Assembly: GCF_000242455.2 (NCBI RefSeq)
Contig: NC_019892.1
Location: 3,224,001 to 3,288,000, forward strand
Length of the DNA stretch: 64,000 nucleotides
Source: Singulisphaera acidiphila DSM 18658
Lineage (GTDB): Bacteria > Planctomycetota > Planctomycetia > Isosphaerales > Isosphaeraceae
Direction: 5' to 3'
Position 1 is the stretch's first letter, and each line of letters begins with the position of its first letter. The notes under the pieces were generated by a model. The model did not search any database and had not been told where the DNA came from. It saw only the letters and a program-made list of their open reading frames with translations. Shown here piece after piece: positions 8,189-17,337 of the stretch. A program made the translations under genes and the position numbers.

Positions 8189-9392
8189 CTGGTCGCTCGC
8201 AGGATTGGTGGCGATCGGCCACGTGGGGATCTTCGTCTACCTCACCAACCTGCTCCACGGCGTCGGGATCATGCCTCCGTCAAGGGAACGGGTGGGAAAA
8301 GTCCACCTGTCGATGGGCCTCCTCGTCTCGGGAGCCCTGGCCTGGGAGTTCTTTCAAGGGAGTGGAACCTACTGGTCATGGCCGATCCGCGGGTACGCGC
8401 TGCTCTGTCTCGTGGTCGCTTTGATCGGGATTCCCGTCTGTTCGCTGCTCATCCATCGTCGACGAATTCCCGATGGCATCGCTGAGCATACGTCGGACAT
8501 CGACCTTGCCCATCGCTTGGGAAAAGAAAACCTGATTGGCTCCGGGCGTCACTCCTGGCTCTTGAGAATCAAGGGCAATGACTCGTTCCGCCTGCGCAAA
8601 CGGGAATGGACGGTGACCGTCCCGACGCTACCGGCCGTCTGGGACGGTCTCAGTATCGTGCAGGTCAGCGACCTCCACTTCGCCCCTTGCTTCCAACAAC
8701 GGTTCTTCGAGCATATCGCCGACGAAGCGGCCGAGTGGCCCGCCGACCTGGTCGTCTTCACGGGAGACCTGATCGACCACGACCTCGCACTCGACTGGAT
8801 CGTCCCCGTCATGTCACGGCTGAGCGGCCGCCTGGGAACCTTTTCCATCCTGGGTAACCACGACTTCGACCATCGCCCCACGGATGTCCAGAAGCGACTC
8901 GAAGAGGCAGGGTTTGTTGATGTCGAGGGGATCTGGACCCAGCTCAAAATCGAGGGCATGACCCTGGCGCTGGGAGGAACGTCCACTCCCTGGGGACCGA
9001 AACTCGACCTCAACGCCGCCCCCGACGCCGACTTCCGCCTCTTCCTGAGCCACTCGCCCGACCAGTTTCCAGGCGCAGTGGAATCAGGGATCGACCTGAT
9101 GCTCTCCGGGCATAACCACGGCGGCCAGATCCGTCTGCCCGGAATCGGCCCCGTCTTCATGCCGAGCCGCTACTCCCGACACTTCGATCGAGGCTACTTC
9201 CGCTCGGGCCGAACTCTGCTGCACGTCAGCCAGGGTGTGGCGGGCAAGCACCCGATCCGGTTTGGCTGCATTCCCGAGATCAGCCGACTCGTCCTTCGTG
9301 TCGGCCACGAAAGTTCCCTCTCCTCATCGACCCCACAGAACGCACGCCTTTCGCAGGATGCCACTCCTCGCATTTTCAGCTCGAGCGATTGA
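8178..9392 (+). CDS. Membrane-anchored calcineurin-like metallophosphoesterase
   Basis: A predicted 404-aa protein with three N-terminal hydrophobic helices (about 5-25, 42-60, 70-92) and a metallophosphoesterase domain from about residue 150. The five metal-binding blocks are present in order: VSDLHF, FTGDLIDH, LGNHDFDH, LSHSPDQF and LSGHNHGGQ. The YkuE/LpxG-like subgroup hydrolyses phosphoester or pyrophosphate bonds of lipid or nucleotide substrates at the membrane; a role in lipid A or isoprenoid phosphate metabolism is only inference. It overlaps the signalling gene by 11 bp, implying coupled translation and perhaps functional linkage. Its stop codon lies within an inverted repeat at 9371-9413. 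Confidence 0.83.
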   Translation: MILNWSLAGLVAIGHVGIFVYLTNLLHGVGIMPPSRERVGKVHLSMGLLVSGALAWEFFQGSGTYWSWPIRGYALLCLVVALIGIPVCSLLIHRRRIPDGIAEHTSDIDLAHRLGKENLIGSGRHSWLLRIKGNDSFRLRKREWTVTVPTLPAVWDGLSIVQVSDLHFAPCFQQRFFEHIADEAAEWPADLVVFTGDLIDHDLALDWIVPVMSRLSGRLGTFSILGNHDFDHRPTDVQKRLEEAGFVDVEGIWTQLKIEGMTLALGGTSTPWGPKLDLNAAPDADFRLFLSHSPDQFPGAVESGIDLMLSGHNHGGQIRLPGIGPVFMPSRYSRHFDRGYFRSGRTLLHVSQGVAGKHPIRFGCIPEISRLVLRVGHESSLSSSTPQNARLSQDATPRIFSSSD

Positions 9393-9413
9393 TTTTCACT
9401 CGGGCTGAAAATG
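9371..9413. terminator. Inverted repeat spanning the phosphoesterase stop
   Basis: CATTTTCAGCTCGAG (9371-9385) pairs with CTCGGGCTGAAAATG (9399-9413) with one T-G wobble. The stop codon (9390-9392) sits in the loop. It lies between convergent genes (8178-9392 plus, 9449-11572 minus) and the stem has an A/T-rich base, so it is a likely bidirectional terminator. Confidence 0.6.
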
Positions 9414-9448
9414 AACTGAGCGAGGAAAAAAAGGGGCGGCTTCCCGGG

Positions 9449-11572
9449 TTAGACGTAAACGCGTCGGTTATAGATATACCATTCCAAGAGAACGATCCCG
9501 AGAGCCATCGCTGCAATCGGCTTCCACCAATCCTTGCGAATCGGCCGTGGGTTCCGCGTGCCGGAGACGGGGCTGTAGCCGATCTTGATCTTGTAGCTCT
9601 CGGCCAAGGTCGAATCGGGCGGAATGCCCTCGGGGACCAGGCCACGAGAGGCCAAGTCGCTCTCGCGAGCATCAAACTGGTTGACGGCAAACGCGAGTAG
9701 GCCGTCGGGTTCCCAACGGGCGTGATAGATCCCGGTCGCATCGACCTGGTCGTCCACGTACGTCCCTTGCAGCGTGCGCGACAGGGTATCAACCTTCTTG
9801 CCGTCGGCCGACGTGACCTTGATCTGCCCCTTGGACGACTCGGCGCGAAGGACGACCGATTGCCCCGGAAGGTGGATCTCATCGCCGCCCGACTCGCGAG
9901 CATTGCCCAGGACCTGGAGGCTATTAAAGAGAAACAATGGGAAACTAATATTCCGATACCAGTTCGTATTAAATTTCTCGCCGTCCATGAGAGCGAAGGT
10001 GACAACGGTATCCGAATACCCCTCGCGCGGGGCCACAAACGCGAGCGGCCCTTGATTGCCTTCGATCAGATTCGTCGAACCAGGGGGAGGCTCGACTGTC
10101 ACGGCCTTGAGGATCGCGACTGTGGGCAAGTCGCGAACGTACTGCATGAGCGGGTGGGAAACATCCCAGTCCAGGATGATCGGCTGCTCCTGAACCTTCG
10201 ACTTCGCGTACGCCGGCCCGGGAGGAAGTACGCCGAAATAGAGGGTGTTCGCCTCGGGGGCCGTCTCGGGGCGAAAGTTGTCGTAGATCACGAGGTCGTA
10301 CCGCCCGGCCCGGAGATCGCGGGCGATCGCTTCGGACTTCGTTTCCTCGGGGGTCACGATCGTGACGTCCGCGCGCTCAACGGCGGTCGGCGTTCGCAAG
10401 GTATCCACCAGGTAGCGATTGCCGGCCGTCACGACCAAGACCTGCGCCTTACGCGGGTTACCGACCACGGTGAACGCTCGGTTGTCTAGAGCCAGGGAGT
10501 CCTCGACAAGCAGGCGCACCTCCAGTTCCGCCAGTCCGGTGTCGGGCAGTTCAAACTTGAACGCCTGATCGCTCTGAGGCGCCAATTTCAAGGCAATCGC
10601 GTCGATCAGGATTCCCTTTTCACCAGGCTTTTTCGGGTCGTGTCTGAGGAGTTGGGCCTCGGTGGTCACCGGCTCGCCCCGGTAGTTGTGGATCCGTCCG
10701 AAGACCTGGTACGTATCGATCCGCTCATCATTTCGCCGGGACTGGAGCGCGAGGATGGCGACATTATCCGAAGGCGCTTTGGTCCGGGTGGACGTTGCAG
10801 CCTTGGGGTCGGTCGCGGCTGAAACGGGAGGCGGCGGGGGACCGATCACGATCACTTCGGGCTCAAGATTTCCCAGGCTAAATCCCTCGACGTCGGCGAA
10901 GCCGCCATCGGTATAGATCTTCAGCTTGGGCGGGACGAGTTGGGTCGCCACCACCCCTTCCCCCACATCCTTTTGGCGCGACGGATTGGCCAGGCCGGCC
11001 GCAACCTGGAGCGCTTCGCGAAGAGAGGTGGACGACTCGGTCGGTTGGATCGAGTCAATCCGTTGGGCCAGCAGTCGGCGATCGCCCGTGTAGCTCGAAA
11101 TCACCTTCGCGCCGTTGGAGAAGGCGATCACCATCGCCAGGTCGTCCGAGTCCATTGAGGACACAACCTTCTTGGCGTCGTCCTTGGCCATCGCCAGGCG
11201 GTTCGGTTTGATGTCGGTGGCCAACATGCTCGCCGAGTTGTCGATCGCCAGGACGTACCGCTGTCCCTGGGTGGACGTCCCCTTGATCCTCGGCCCCGTC
11301 AGCGCGAGCATCGCCAGCAAGACGGCCGCGAGTTGAAGGAAGAGCAGCAGGTTCCTGCGGAGCCGCTGGAAGAGGCTGTTGACGTGCAGGTCCTCAATGC
11401 TCCGCTTCCAGAGCAACGTACTGGGTACCTGCACGGGACGACGACGGAGCTTGAGAAAGTAGAGCGCGACGATCCCGACGGGAATTCCCGCAAGGACCGC
11501 CCAGGCGGTCGCCCCAAGCGGAGTCGCGAACTGGACGCTGGAGCTTAAGCCGCTCAGACTGCCGAAATTCAT
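9449..11572 (-). CDS. BatA-like VWA membrane protein
   Basis: A predicted 707-aa protein, last gene of the minus-strand MoxR/VWA operon. The N-terminus has the BatA signature: a first transmembrane helix (about 20-40), the basic RRRPVQVPSTLLWKRS segment, a second helix (about 72-92) and then a VWA domain with a MIDAS metal site (AIDNSASM; TDGG at about 215). The middle 300 residues are predicted periplasmic beta domains and a single helix (PIAAMALGIVLLEWYIYN) ends the protein. Such proteins work with MoxR ATPases in assembly or metal loading of partner proteins in other bacteria; the client here is unknown. It starts 21 bp after the 41-aa microprotein gene. Confidence 0.82.
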   Translation of the reverse strand: MNFGSLSGLSSSVQFATPLGATAWAVLAGIPVGIVALYFLKLRRRPVQVPSTLLWKRSIEDLHVNSLFQRLRRNLLLFLQLAAVLLAMLALTGPRIKGTSTQGQRYVLAIDNSASMLATDIKPNRLAMAKDDAKKVVSSMDSDDLAMVIAFSNGAKVISSYTGDRRLLAQRIDSIQPTESSTSLREALQVAAGLANPSRQKDVGEGVVATQLVPPKLKIYTDGGFADVEGFSLGNLEPEVIVIGPPPPPVSAATDPKAATSTRTKAPSDNVAILALQSRRNDERIDTYQVFGRIHNYRGEPVTTEAQLLRHDPKKPGEKGILIDAIALKLAPQSDQAFKFELPDTGLAELEVRLLVEDSLALDNRAFTVVGNPRKAQVLVVTAGNRYLVDTLRTPTAVERADVTIVTPEETKSEAIARDLRAGRYDLVIYDNFRPETAPEANTLYFGVLPPGPAYAKSKVQEQPIILDWDVSHPLMQYVRDLPTVAILKAVTVEPPPGSTNLIEGNQGPLAFVAPREGYSDTVVTFALMDGEKFNTNWYRNISFPLFLFNSLQVLGNARESGGDEIHLPGQSVVLRAESSKGQIKVTSADGKKVDTLSRTLQGTYVDDQVDATGIYHARWEPDGLLAFAVNQFDARESDLASRGLVPEGIPPDSTLAESYKIKIGYSPVSGTRNPRPIRKDWWKPIAAMALGIVLLEWYIYNRRVYV

Positions 11573-11593
11573 TCCGCCGTCTCCCGTCCGAGC

Positions 11594-11719
11594 TCAGAGT
11601 TCCGGTTCCCGGTCCAACGAACCGGGCCGTTCCCCCTTGCGCCTCCGAATCATCATGTAAAGCAAATAGGCGATGACCGCTCCCGACACTCCGAAGAACA
11701 CCCAGGGGTTGTTCACCAT
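11594..11719 (-). CDS. 41-aa single-helix membrane microprotein in the VWA operon
   Basis: A small frame read on the minus strand from ATG at 11719 to TGA at 11594. It encodes 41 residues: MVNNPW, a hydrophobic helix (VFFGVSGAVIAYLLYMMI), a basic stop-transfer cluster RRRKG and an acidic tail ending DREPEL. This is the expected pattern of a bitopic protein with N-out/C-in topology. It fits exactly between the DUF58 gene (ends 11745, 25-bp gap) and the BatA-like gene (starts 11572, 21-bp gap), filling what would otherwise be a 172-bp hole in a tightly packed operon. That position and the clean membrane-helix pattern are the main evidence. I recognise no family. Confidence 0.6.
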   Translation of the reverse strand: MVNNPWVFFGVSGAVIAYLLYMMIRRRKGERPGSLDREPEL

Positions 11720-11744
11720 GACAGACAAGACCTCGTCAGTTGTC

Positions 11745-12644
11745 TTACTTCACCAGCCCGCGTTCGCGGAGGTAGTTCAGGATCAGTTTGTCGAACGGAT
11801 TATGGTTCGTTGTAAAAATATAAGTGATTCCCCGCTTGGTACACCAGTCCTTGAGTCCGCCGACGAAGGCGTTGAGGTTGTCCTTGTACCGTTTCAACAG
11901 CGGGGCACTCACGGAAATCTCAGCCACATCCTCGTCCTCACAGTCGACCAGCCTGAGGTCGCCAACGAGTTCGGGTTCCACCTCCTCGCGACTGAGAACG
12001 TGGACAACGTAGATGTCCATGTTCCGGGCCACCAGGTAGCGGAGAGCATCCTCATAGCCCCGTTTGTCGAGGAAGTCGGAAATCACGACGACGACGCCTT
12101 TACCCGAATGCTTGATTGCGAAGGCGCGAGCGGCGGCCGTCAGGTTGCTCGAACCGCTGGCGGTCAACTGATCAAGGTACTGCACGACGCGCCACATCTG
12201 CGATCGGCCGCGAATGCTGGGCATCCCGCCATCGAGCGTGGTGCTGAACGTGTCGAGCAGCACCCGGTCGTGATTCACCAGGCCGATGAACGAGAGGGCG
12301 GCCGCCACCTGCTTGCCGTAGTGGAGCTTGGTGGGATCGCCAAAGTCCATCGACAGGCTGGTGTCGAGCAGCGTGTAAAAGTGAAGGTCTTCCTCCTCGA
12401 GAAAGAGCTTGAGGAAAAGCTTGTCGAGGCGGCCGTAAACGTTCCAATCAATATGTCGCAGGTCATCGCCGACCGAATAGTTGCGGTGATCGGCGAATTC
12501 GACCGACGAGCCCCGCCTCTTGCTCTTCCGCTCCCCCTTCATGCGGCCGACGAAGATTTTCCGACTCACGAGCTCGAGGTGTTCGAGCTTATGGAGAAAC
12601 TCGGGGTCGAGCAGGGGGGAGACCTTGGTTTCCGGCATCGGCAA
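11745..12644 (-). CDS. DUF58 (VWA-like) protein, MoxR partner
   Basis: A predicted 299-aa cytosolic protein of the DUF58 family. The family core is clear: RRGSSVEFADHRNYSVGDDLRHIDW (in part), followed by NVYGRLDKLFLKLFLEEEDL and a VWA-like segment with TLLDTSLSMDFG, VVVVISDFLDKRG and a C-terminal helix bundle. DUF58 proteins are almost always encoded next to MoxR AAA ATPases and are thought to be part of a chaperone-like complex acting on envelope or redox proteins. Here it lies between the small membrane protein (95-bp gap) and the 41-aa microprotein. Confidence 0.87.
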   Translation of the reverse strand: MPMPETKVSPLLDPEFLHKLEHLELVSRKIFVGRMKGERKSKRRGSSVEFADHRNYSVGDDLRHIDWNVYGRLDKLFLKLFLEEEDLHFYTLLDTSLSMDFGDPTKLHYGKQVAAALSFIGLVNHDRVLLDTFSTTLDGGMPSIRGRSQMWRVVQYLDQLTASGSSNLTAAARAFAIKHSGKGVVVVISDFLDKRGYEDALRYLVARNMDIYVVHVLSREEVEPELVGDLRLVDCEDEDVAEISVSAPLLKRYKDNLNAFVGGLKDWCTKRGITYIFTTNHNPFDKLILNYLRERGLVK

Positions 12645-12739
12645 CTCGATCCCTGGAGGGGTGGGCTAGACTTCGTGGACGCGCGGAGTCGGGGGGAACG
12701 CCCACCCGCTCAGCCCGACAACTCCGCTTCGAACCGCAC

Positions 12740-13102
12740 TCAGCTAAACCAGTCAGAGACGTAGAAGAGACCGAGCATCAAGGTCGCGGCGATCCCGAGG
12801 CCGACCAGCCAGGGAACCAGGGCGGCGACGAAGATGGTCCAGCGTGCCTTCACGCTCAGAGAACGGCGCCGGTGCATGAAACCGAGCGCAGTGAACCAGC
12901 TCTCGAGAATCACGAGGCTCCCCCCCAGGGCGGTGATGAACGCCACCGTGGGTTCGGACCTCCAGACAAGGATTGACGCAGCGAACAGGCTGACGCAGAG
13001 CGTGGCGAGACAGGTCAGGTCTCCGCGAGTGTAGAAAAGGCGCTCGGCCTGGGGGGGATTCCAGGCCACCGGGGCAGGGGGAGGATTGTAGATGTCATAC
13101 AT
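12740..13102 (-). CDS. Small polytopic membrane protein of the MoxR operon
   Basis: A predicted 120-aa protein with a Pro-rich N-terminus (YNPPPAPVAWNPPQ) and three hydrophobic segments: about 30-48 (LATLCVSLFAASILVW), 53-75 (VAFITALGGSLVILESWFTA) and 88-115 (WTIFVAALVPWLVGLGIAATL). No domain is recognised. It lies 39 bp after moxR and 95 bp before the DUF58 gene on the same strand, so it probably belongs to the same membrane complex. The ATG at 13102 is preceded by AGGAGTTTGCACCC, which contains a good ribosome-binding site. Confidence 0.75.
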   Translation of the reverse strand: MYDIYNPPPAPVAWNPPQAERLFYTRGDLTCLATLCVSLFAASILVWRSEPTVAFITALGGSLVILESWFTALGFMHRRRSLSVKARWTIFVAALVPWLVGLGIAATLMLGLFYVSDWFS

Positions 13103-13141
13103 GGGTGCAAACTCCTAAAGATGCGCTCTCCTCCGGCACCG

Positions 13142-14176
13142 TCAGCCCGCCTTGGCGACCGGTGCGGGTTCCTCAGCTTTCTCCGGGACCGCGGCGAGTA
13201 CCTTGAGCAGGATCTCGTCCGACCCGATTCCCTCAGCCTGCGCCTCGAAGTTCAAGAGCACGCGATGTCGCAACGCGGGCAAGTAGACCCGGCGCAGGTC
13301 TTCGAAACTGACATTATACCGTCCATCGAGCAAAGCCCGCACCTTCGCCGCGAGTACAAGCGTTTGAACACCACGGGGGCTGCTCCCCCAGCGGATGTAT
13401 TGGTTCGTCACCGGGGGAGCGAACGGCCCCTCGGGGTGAGTGGCCAGACCAAGCCGGATCGCGTAGTCCTGGACGTGAGGCGCGACGATGACCTGGCGAA
13501 CCAACCCTTGCATCCGGATGAGCGTCTCGCCGTCGATCACCGACTCAGCCTGCGGTCGTTCCCCGCGCGTCGTCCGATCGAGGATGACGTTGAGCTCGTC
13601 CCGGGTCGAGTAACCGACCACCAGCTTGAACAGGAACCGGTCGAGCTGGGCCTCGGGCAAAGGATAAGTGCCTTCCTGCTCGATCGGGTTCTGCGTCGCC
13701 ATGACGAAGAAGGGCTCTTTCAGCTTGTGAATATGCCCGCCGACGGTGACCGAATGCTCCTGCATCGCTTCCAGGAGGGCCGACTGGGTCTTGGGTGTGG
13801 CTCGATTGATCTCGTCCGCCAGCACGATCTGGGAAAAGAGCGGTCCACGCTGAAATTCAAAGACCCGGCGCCCATCAGGAGCTTCCATCACGATGTTTGT
13901 CCCGATGATGTCAGCCGGCATCAGGTCGGGCGTGAACTGGATCCGGTTGAAGTCGAGCGAGAGTGAGTCGGCCAGGGTTCGAACGAGGAGTGTCTTACCC
14001 AGGCCGGGAACCCCTTCCAGCAACGCGTGGCCGCCGACAAACAGGCAGGTGAGCACGCCATGAACAATCTCGTCGTGGCCCACGATCACCTTGGCAATCT
14101 CGGCCTTCACCCGGTGGTAGGCCGTGCGAAACTCCTCGGCGTGGGCTTCCATCGTGGCAGGTTCGGCAGTCGACAT
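13142..14176 (-). CDS. MoxR family AAA+ ATPase
   Basis: A predicted 344-aa AAA+ ATPase. Motifs in order are Walker A GVPGLGKT (about 55-62), Walker B LADEINRA (about 116-123), sensor 1 ATQNPIEQEGTYPLPEAQ and the LDRF arginine-finger region. A helical lid runs to about 325, followed by an Ala/Pro-rich tail. MoxR ATPases act as chaperones that help fold or activate partner proteins, typically through DUF58 and VWA proteins encoded alongside, exactly as here. It lies 60 bp after the 1023-aa VWA gene and 39 bp before the small membrane protein. Confidence 0.92.
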   Translation of the reverse strand: MSTAEPATMEAHAEEFRTAYHRVKAEIAKVIVGHDEIVHGVLTCLFVGGHALLEGVPGLGKTLLVRTLADSLSLDFNRIQFTPDLMPADIIGTNIVMEAPDGRRVFEFQRGPLFSQIVLADEINRATPKTQSALLEAMQEHSVTVGGHIHKLKEPFFVMATQNPIEQEGTYPLPEAQLDRFLFKLVVGYSTRDELNVILDRTTRGERPQAESVIDGETLIRMQGLVRQVIVAPHVQDYAIRLGLATHPEGPFAPPVTNQYIRWGSSPRGVQTLVLAAKVRALLDGRYNVSFEDLRRVYLPALRHRVLLNFEAQAEGIGSDEILLKVLAAVPEKAEEPAPVAKAG

Positions 14177-14236
14177 CGTGGTTTATCCTCAAAGATCGAG
14201 GGTGGGCGCCGCCCACCGACCTGTTCGTTCATGGAC

Positions 14237-17200
14237 TCAGGGTTTGTCCTGGTTCTTATCGCGTTCTTCCCAAACCTTCTGCTTGGCCCGGAGCAGCCGG
14301 TTCGTATAGCTCTCGGGTTCGGCGGCCTTCGATGCGTCGGGACCAAGTCCAGGCGCATCAGGGGTTGGCTTCGAGGGCCGTCTCACGTCGGTGGGCCGAT
14401 CCTCCTGCAAAAGCGGCTCGCCGGCCGGCAACATTTCCGAAGGGGGCGGAGCCTCGAACCGCGTGGCCGCTCGGGAGCGGTCGAGTTGCTCCCCGACCTC
14501 GGCCTTCCGCGACTTGAGCTTCTCCATGTAGTCGACGGGCGGGGCAACTTCCTGGCCTCGGAGCTTCTTCCACTGGTCGGCGATCGACTTGCGGATCCGG
14601 GCGATGTCCGGCGCGACCCGCCGCACCGCAACGTCCCCCAGGAAGAGGACCACTGCCAACCAGAGCAGGGTGGGCCAAAGGTCGGAGAACGATCGGGGGT
14701 TGACCAGTGTGGCATCGCGGCGGAAGTGGTCGATCGAGTCGATCGTCCGCTGTAAGTCGACGCGGCCGTCCGGGAAATACTTCCAGGTCGATACCTGGCC
14801 GTTGGTCAGGCTGGAGATATTCTCGAGGGTCGCCGGATTCGAGCGAAGCTCGCGGTACTCGTCGGAATAAGGAACCGAGACACCCGACGAGATCACCCCC
14901 TGAATCCCATCCGAACCGCGGTAACCAAGGTTCACGAAGTAGTTGCCGCTCGCCTCGGCATCCTCCACCGTTCCCTCATACTTGCCGGGGGCGACTTGCA
15001 CGAGCTCAACCGACGACCGCTTGAGGTCGGGGCTGACAACGTTCCCCTGGATCTGGAGGAAGTTGAGGAACTGGTTCTCCTTATCGAGGGCGTCGACGAC
15101 CACCTTGATCCGTCCCTCCTCACGCCTGACGGTGAGGGTGAGATTACCACGGTCGACCGGTCGCATCGACCAGCGAATGACCTGCGACCAGAAGGCCGCA
15201 TAGCTCTGCCAGTCGGGCCAGGTTTTGGCCCAGCGCCGGCCGGCGTCGGACGTGAAAGCCACGGACCGCCCCAGGCCATAGGTCCAGTGCGCCAAAAGCG
15301 GATTGACCTGCCCGGCCGGCAATGGGGACGTCAGCGGAACCTCGACCAACTCATTCTCCTTGAGGCTCGTCAGCACGAGGCCATTGATCGGAGGGATGTC
15401 GGTCGGCAGCCCAATGACCGGCTCGCTCAGGTAGTTAACCTTGGGAGCCCAGGGAGTCGCTTGCTCGAAAATCAAGGGACGGGAGATCGTCCTCGCTTCT
15501 TTCTGATAGATCCGCGGAAGGGCCTTGGGGTTGGTCACGTTGTAGAACCGACCCTTGGTGCGGGTGGCGAGGTTCCGCATCGTGGTTTGCGCGCCGAAGT
15601 CGTTGCCATGGGCCGCGGTGAGCACGGCGGTCACGGTGATCTTGTTCGCAGCGAGCTGGCGAATGACGGCCGCAGTGGGCGGAGTCGGGTCGCCGTCGCT
15701 AATAATCACGATGTGCCGGGTCATCGCGTCCTTGACCTGCATCAGCCCCTTCATGGCCATCTGGAGCGACGGGTCGAAGTCAGGCATGTCGCCAGGCGTC
15801 ATGCGATCGATCGCGCGAAGCATAGTCGGACGGCCACCGCCGATCGTCCGGAGCGTGAACAGCCAGGCTTCCTGGCCTTCCCAGTGAAGCATACCGGCAT
15901 AATCGTACGTGGATAGGGCGTTCATCGCGGCCTTGGCGACGACCTTCTGCCAGTAGTTCCCTTCGGGGATCTCGCTGGCGTGCATGATCATGACCATGGC
16001 GCCGATCCCTTGGACCTTGAGCGCCTTGATCTGCATGTCGACCGGTAGAGCCTTCTCGACGGGGGTGTTCATCCACCCCCCCGCACCGAAGCTTTCGCGT
16101 CCGCCGAGCATCACCAAACCAGCGCCCATGTCGTGGACGTTCGACTCAAGGATCTGATGCTGCGACTCGGTGAACGAGTCTTTCGGGACGTTGGCCAGGA
16201 TCACCGAGTCATACGGCTGAAGCTGCGCCAGGTCCGTCGGCAGAGGATCGCCGCCGACACCGCCTGAACCATCAACCCGAGGGGCGACTAACGGTGTAAC
16301 CGCAATCTCTTTCTCACGGAGGGCCCGGATCAACTCGACATGCTCACCCGCGGTCCCCTCGATCAGAAGGACCTGCGCCTTGCCTCGAGCATGGGTGAAA
16401 CCTTCAGCGACGTTGTTGATCGAGCGGCGGTCGCCACTTCCTTTTTCAGGCACGAACTCGGCTGAGAACGTGTAGAAATTCGGCTCGGTAATCTGCTGTT
16501 TCAGGTTGAAGACGTTGATCCCGCGCTGAAGTTCGATCGGCTGCGGAGTCTCATTGCCGGGGGCAGGGGCCCGGTAATTATCGGCCTTCTGGAAAACCTG
16601 CAAGGTCCCCCGCGTCGGCTCGCTGGCGCGAATGACCACGTTGATATTGATCGTCTCCCCCTTCTTCACGTCAGGGGGAATCGAGACCTTCTCGACCAGG
16701 ACCTCGCGGTCGTAGTGGTATTCGAGCGGCACGGTATCGACCTGCACGCCCAGTTTCTTGGCGGCGAGGGCCTGCTCGATCGCGTTCCCACGGTTCTCAT
16801 TGCCGTCGGAAAGGATCACGATCCGCCGCGCTGTATCTTCCGGAAACGTCGCCAGGGCCAGCTTGATCGCCGAAGCGAGGTCGGTGTACTCAGAATCGAT
16901 CGTACTCTCGATTCCGAGTAGGTTGATCTCGGTGGGAGCCGGGGGAGACTCGACACTTGGTTCCTTGCCGAAAACGATGACGCCGGTCAGGTCGTCCGTT
17001 CGACGTTTCCTCGACGCGGCCGTGACGTAATCCTGCGCGGGGCCTTGAAGCTCGCGGGGAACGCTCTGCGACCCATCAATAAGGAACATCGTCGTGAGTC
17101 GATCGCTCCGGCGCACCATCTGGAGTTCGGCCAGCGCCAGCACGATCAGGGTCACGACCGCGGACCGGAAGAGAATCGCGACGATCCGCCGCGCCGATCC

Positions 17201-17308
17201 CAGGCCCGAAAGGCTCCGGAAGCTGAGCAGAATCAGGGGAGGGATCAGGATCGGCAGGAGGATCAGCCACCACGGGTGACCGACAGTGACCGACAGTTTT
17301 CCGAACAT
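14237..17308 (-). CDS. Large membrane protein with two VWA domains flanking a glutamine-amidotransferase-like domain
   Basis: A predicted 1023-aa protein. Two N-terminal helices (about 14-30, 42-62) precede a first VWA domain (about 72-200) with MIDAS residues DGSQS and LSDGNEN. A beta region follows. Residues about 325-455 resemble the class I glutamine amidotransferase-like fold of other large VWA proteins (YDSVILANVPKDSF; GLVMLGGRESFGAGGW) without an obvious catalytic Cys. A second VWA-like domain (about 455-640) keeps IVIISDGDPTPP, but its first MIDAS strand is HASEI instead of DxSxS, so metal binding is doubtful. More beta domains and a final helix (LWPTLLWLAVVLFLGDVAV, about 885-905) precede a charged tail. 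Second gene of the operon, 29 bp after the NHL gene. Confidence 0.82.
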   Translation of the reverse strand: MFGKLSVTVGHPWWLILLPILIPPLILLSFRSLSGLGSARRIVAILFRSAVVTLIVLALAELQMVRRSDRLTTMFLIDGSQSVPRELQGPAQDYVTAASRKRRTDDLTGVIVFGKEPSVESPPAPTEINLLGIESTIDSEYTDLASAIKLALATFPEDTARRIVILSDGNENRGNAIEQALAAKKLGVQVDTVPLEYHYDREVLVEKVSIPPDVKKGETININVVIRASEPTRGTLQVFQKADNYRAPAPGNETPQPIELQRGINVFNLKQQITEPNFYTFSAEFVPEKGSGDRRSINNVAEGFTHARGKAQVLLIEGTAGEHVELIRALREKEIAVTPLVAPRVDGSGGVGGDPLPTDLAQLQPYDSVILANVPKDSFTESQHQILESNVHDMGAGLVMLGGRESFGAGGWMNTPVEKALPVDMQIKALKVQGIGAMVMIMHASEIPEGNYWQKVVAKAAMNALSTYDYAGMLHWEGQEAWLFTLRTIGGGRPTMLRAIDRMTPGDMPDFDPSLQMAMKGLMQVKDAMTRHIVIISDGDPTPPTAAVIRQLAANKITVTAVLTAAHGNDFGAQTTMRNLATRTKGRFYNVTNPKALPRIYQKEARTISRPLIFEQATPWAPKVNYLSEPVIGLPTDIPPINGLVLTSLKENELVEVPLTSPLPAGQVNPLLAHWTYGLGRSVAFTSDAGRRWAKTWPDWQSYAAFWSQVIRWSMRPVDRGNLTLTVRREEGRIKVVVDALDKENQFLNFLQIQGNVVSPDLKRSSVELVQVAPGKYEGTVEDAEASGNYFVNLGYRGSDGIQGVISSGVSVPYSDEYRELRSNPATLENISSLTNGQVSTWKYFPDGRVDLQRTIDSIDHFRRDATLVNPRSFSDLWPTLLWLAVVLFLGDVAVRRVAPDIARIRKSIADQWKKLRGQEVAPPVDYMEKLKSRKAEVGEQLDRSRAATRFEAPPPSEMLPAGEPLLQEDRPTDVRRPSKPTPDAPGLGPDASKAAEPESYTNRLLRAKQKVWEERDKNQDKP

Positions 17309-17337
17309 CGTGGCCTACGCCTCCGTCGTTGCTCCAA

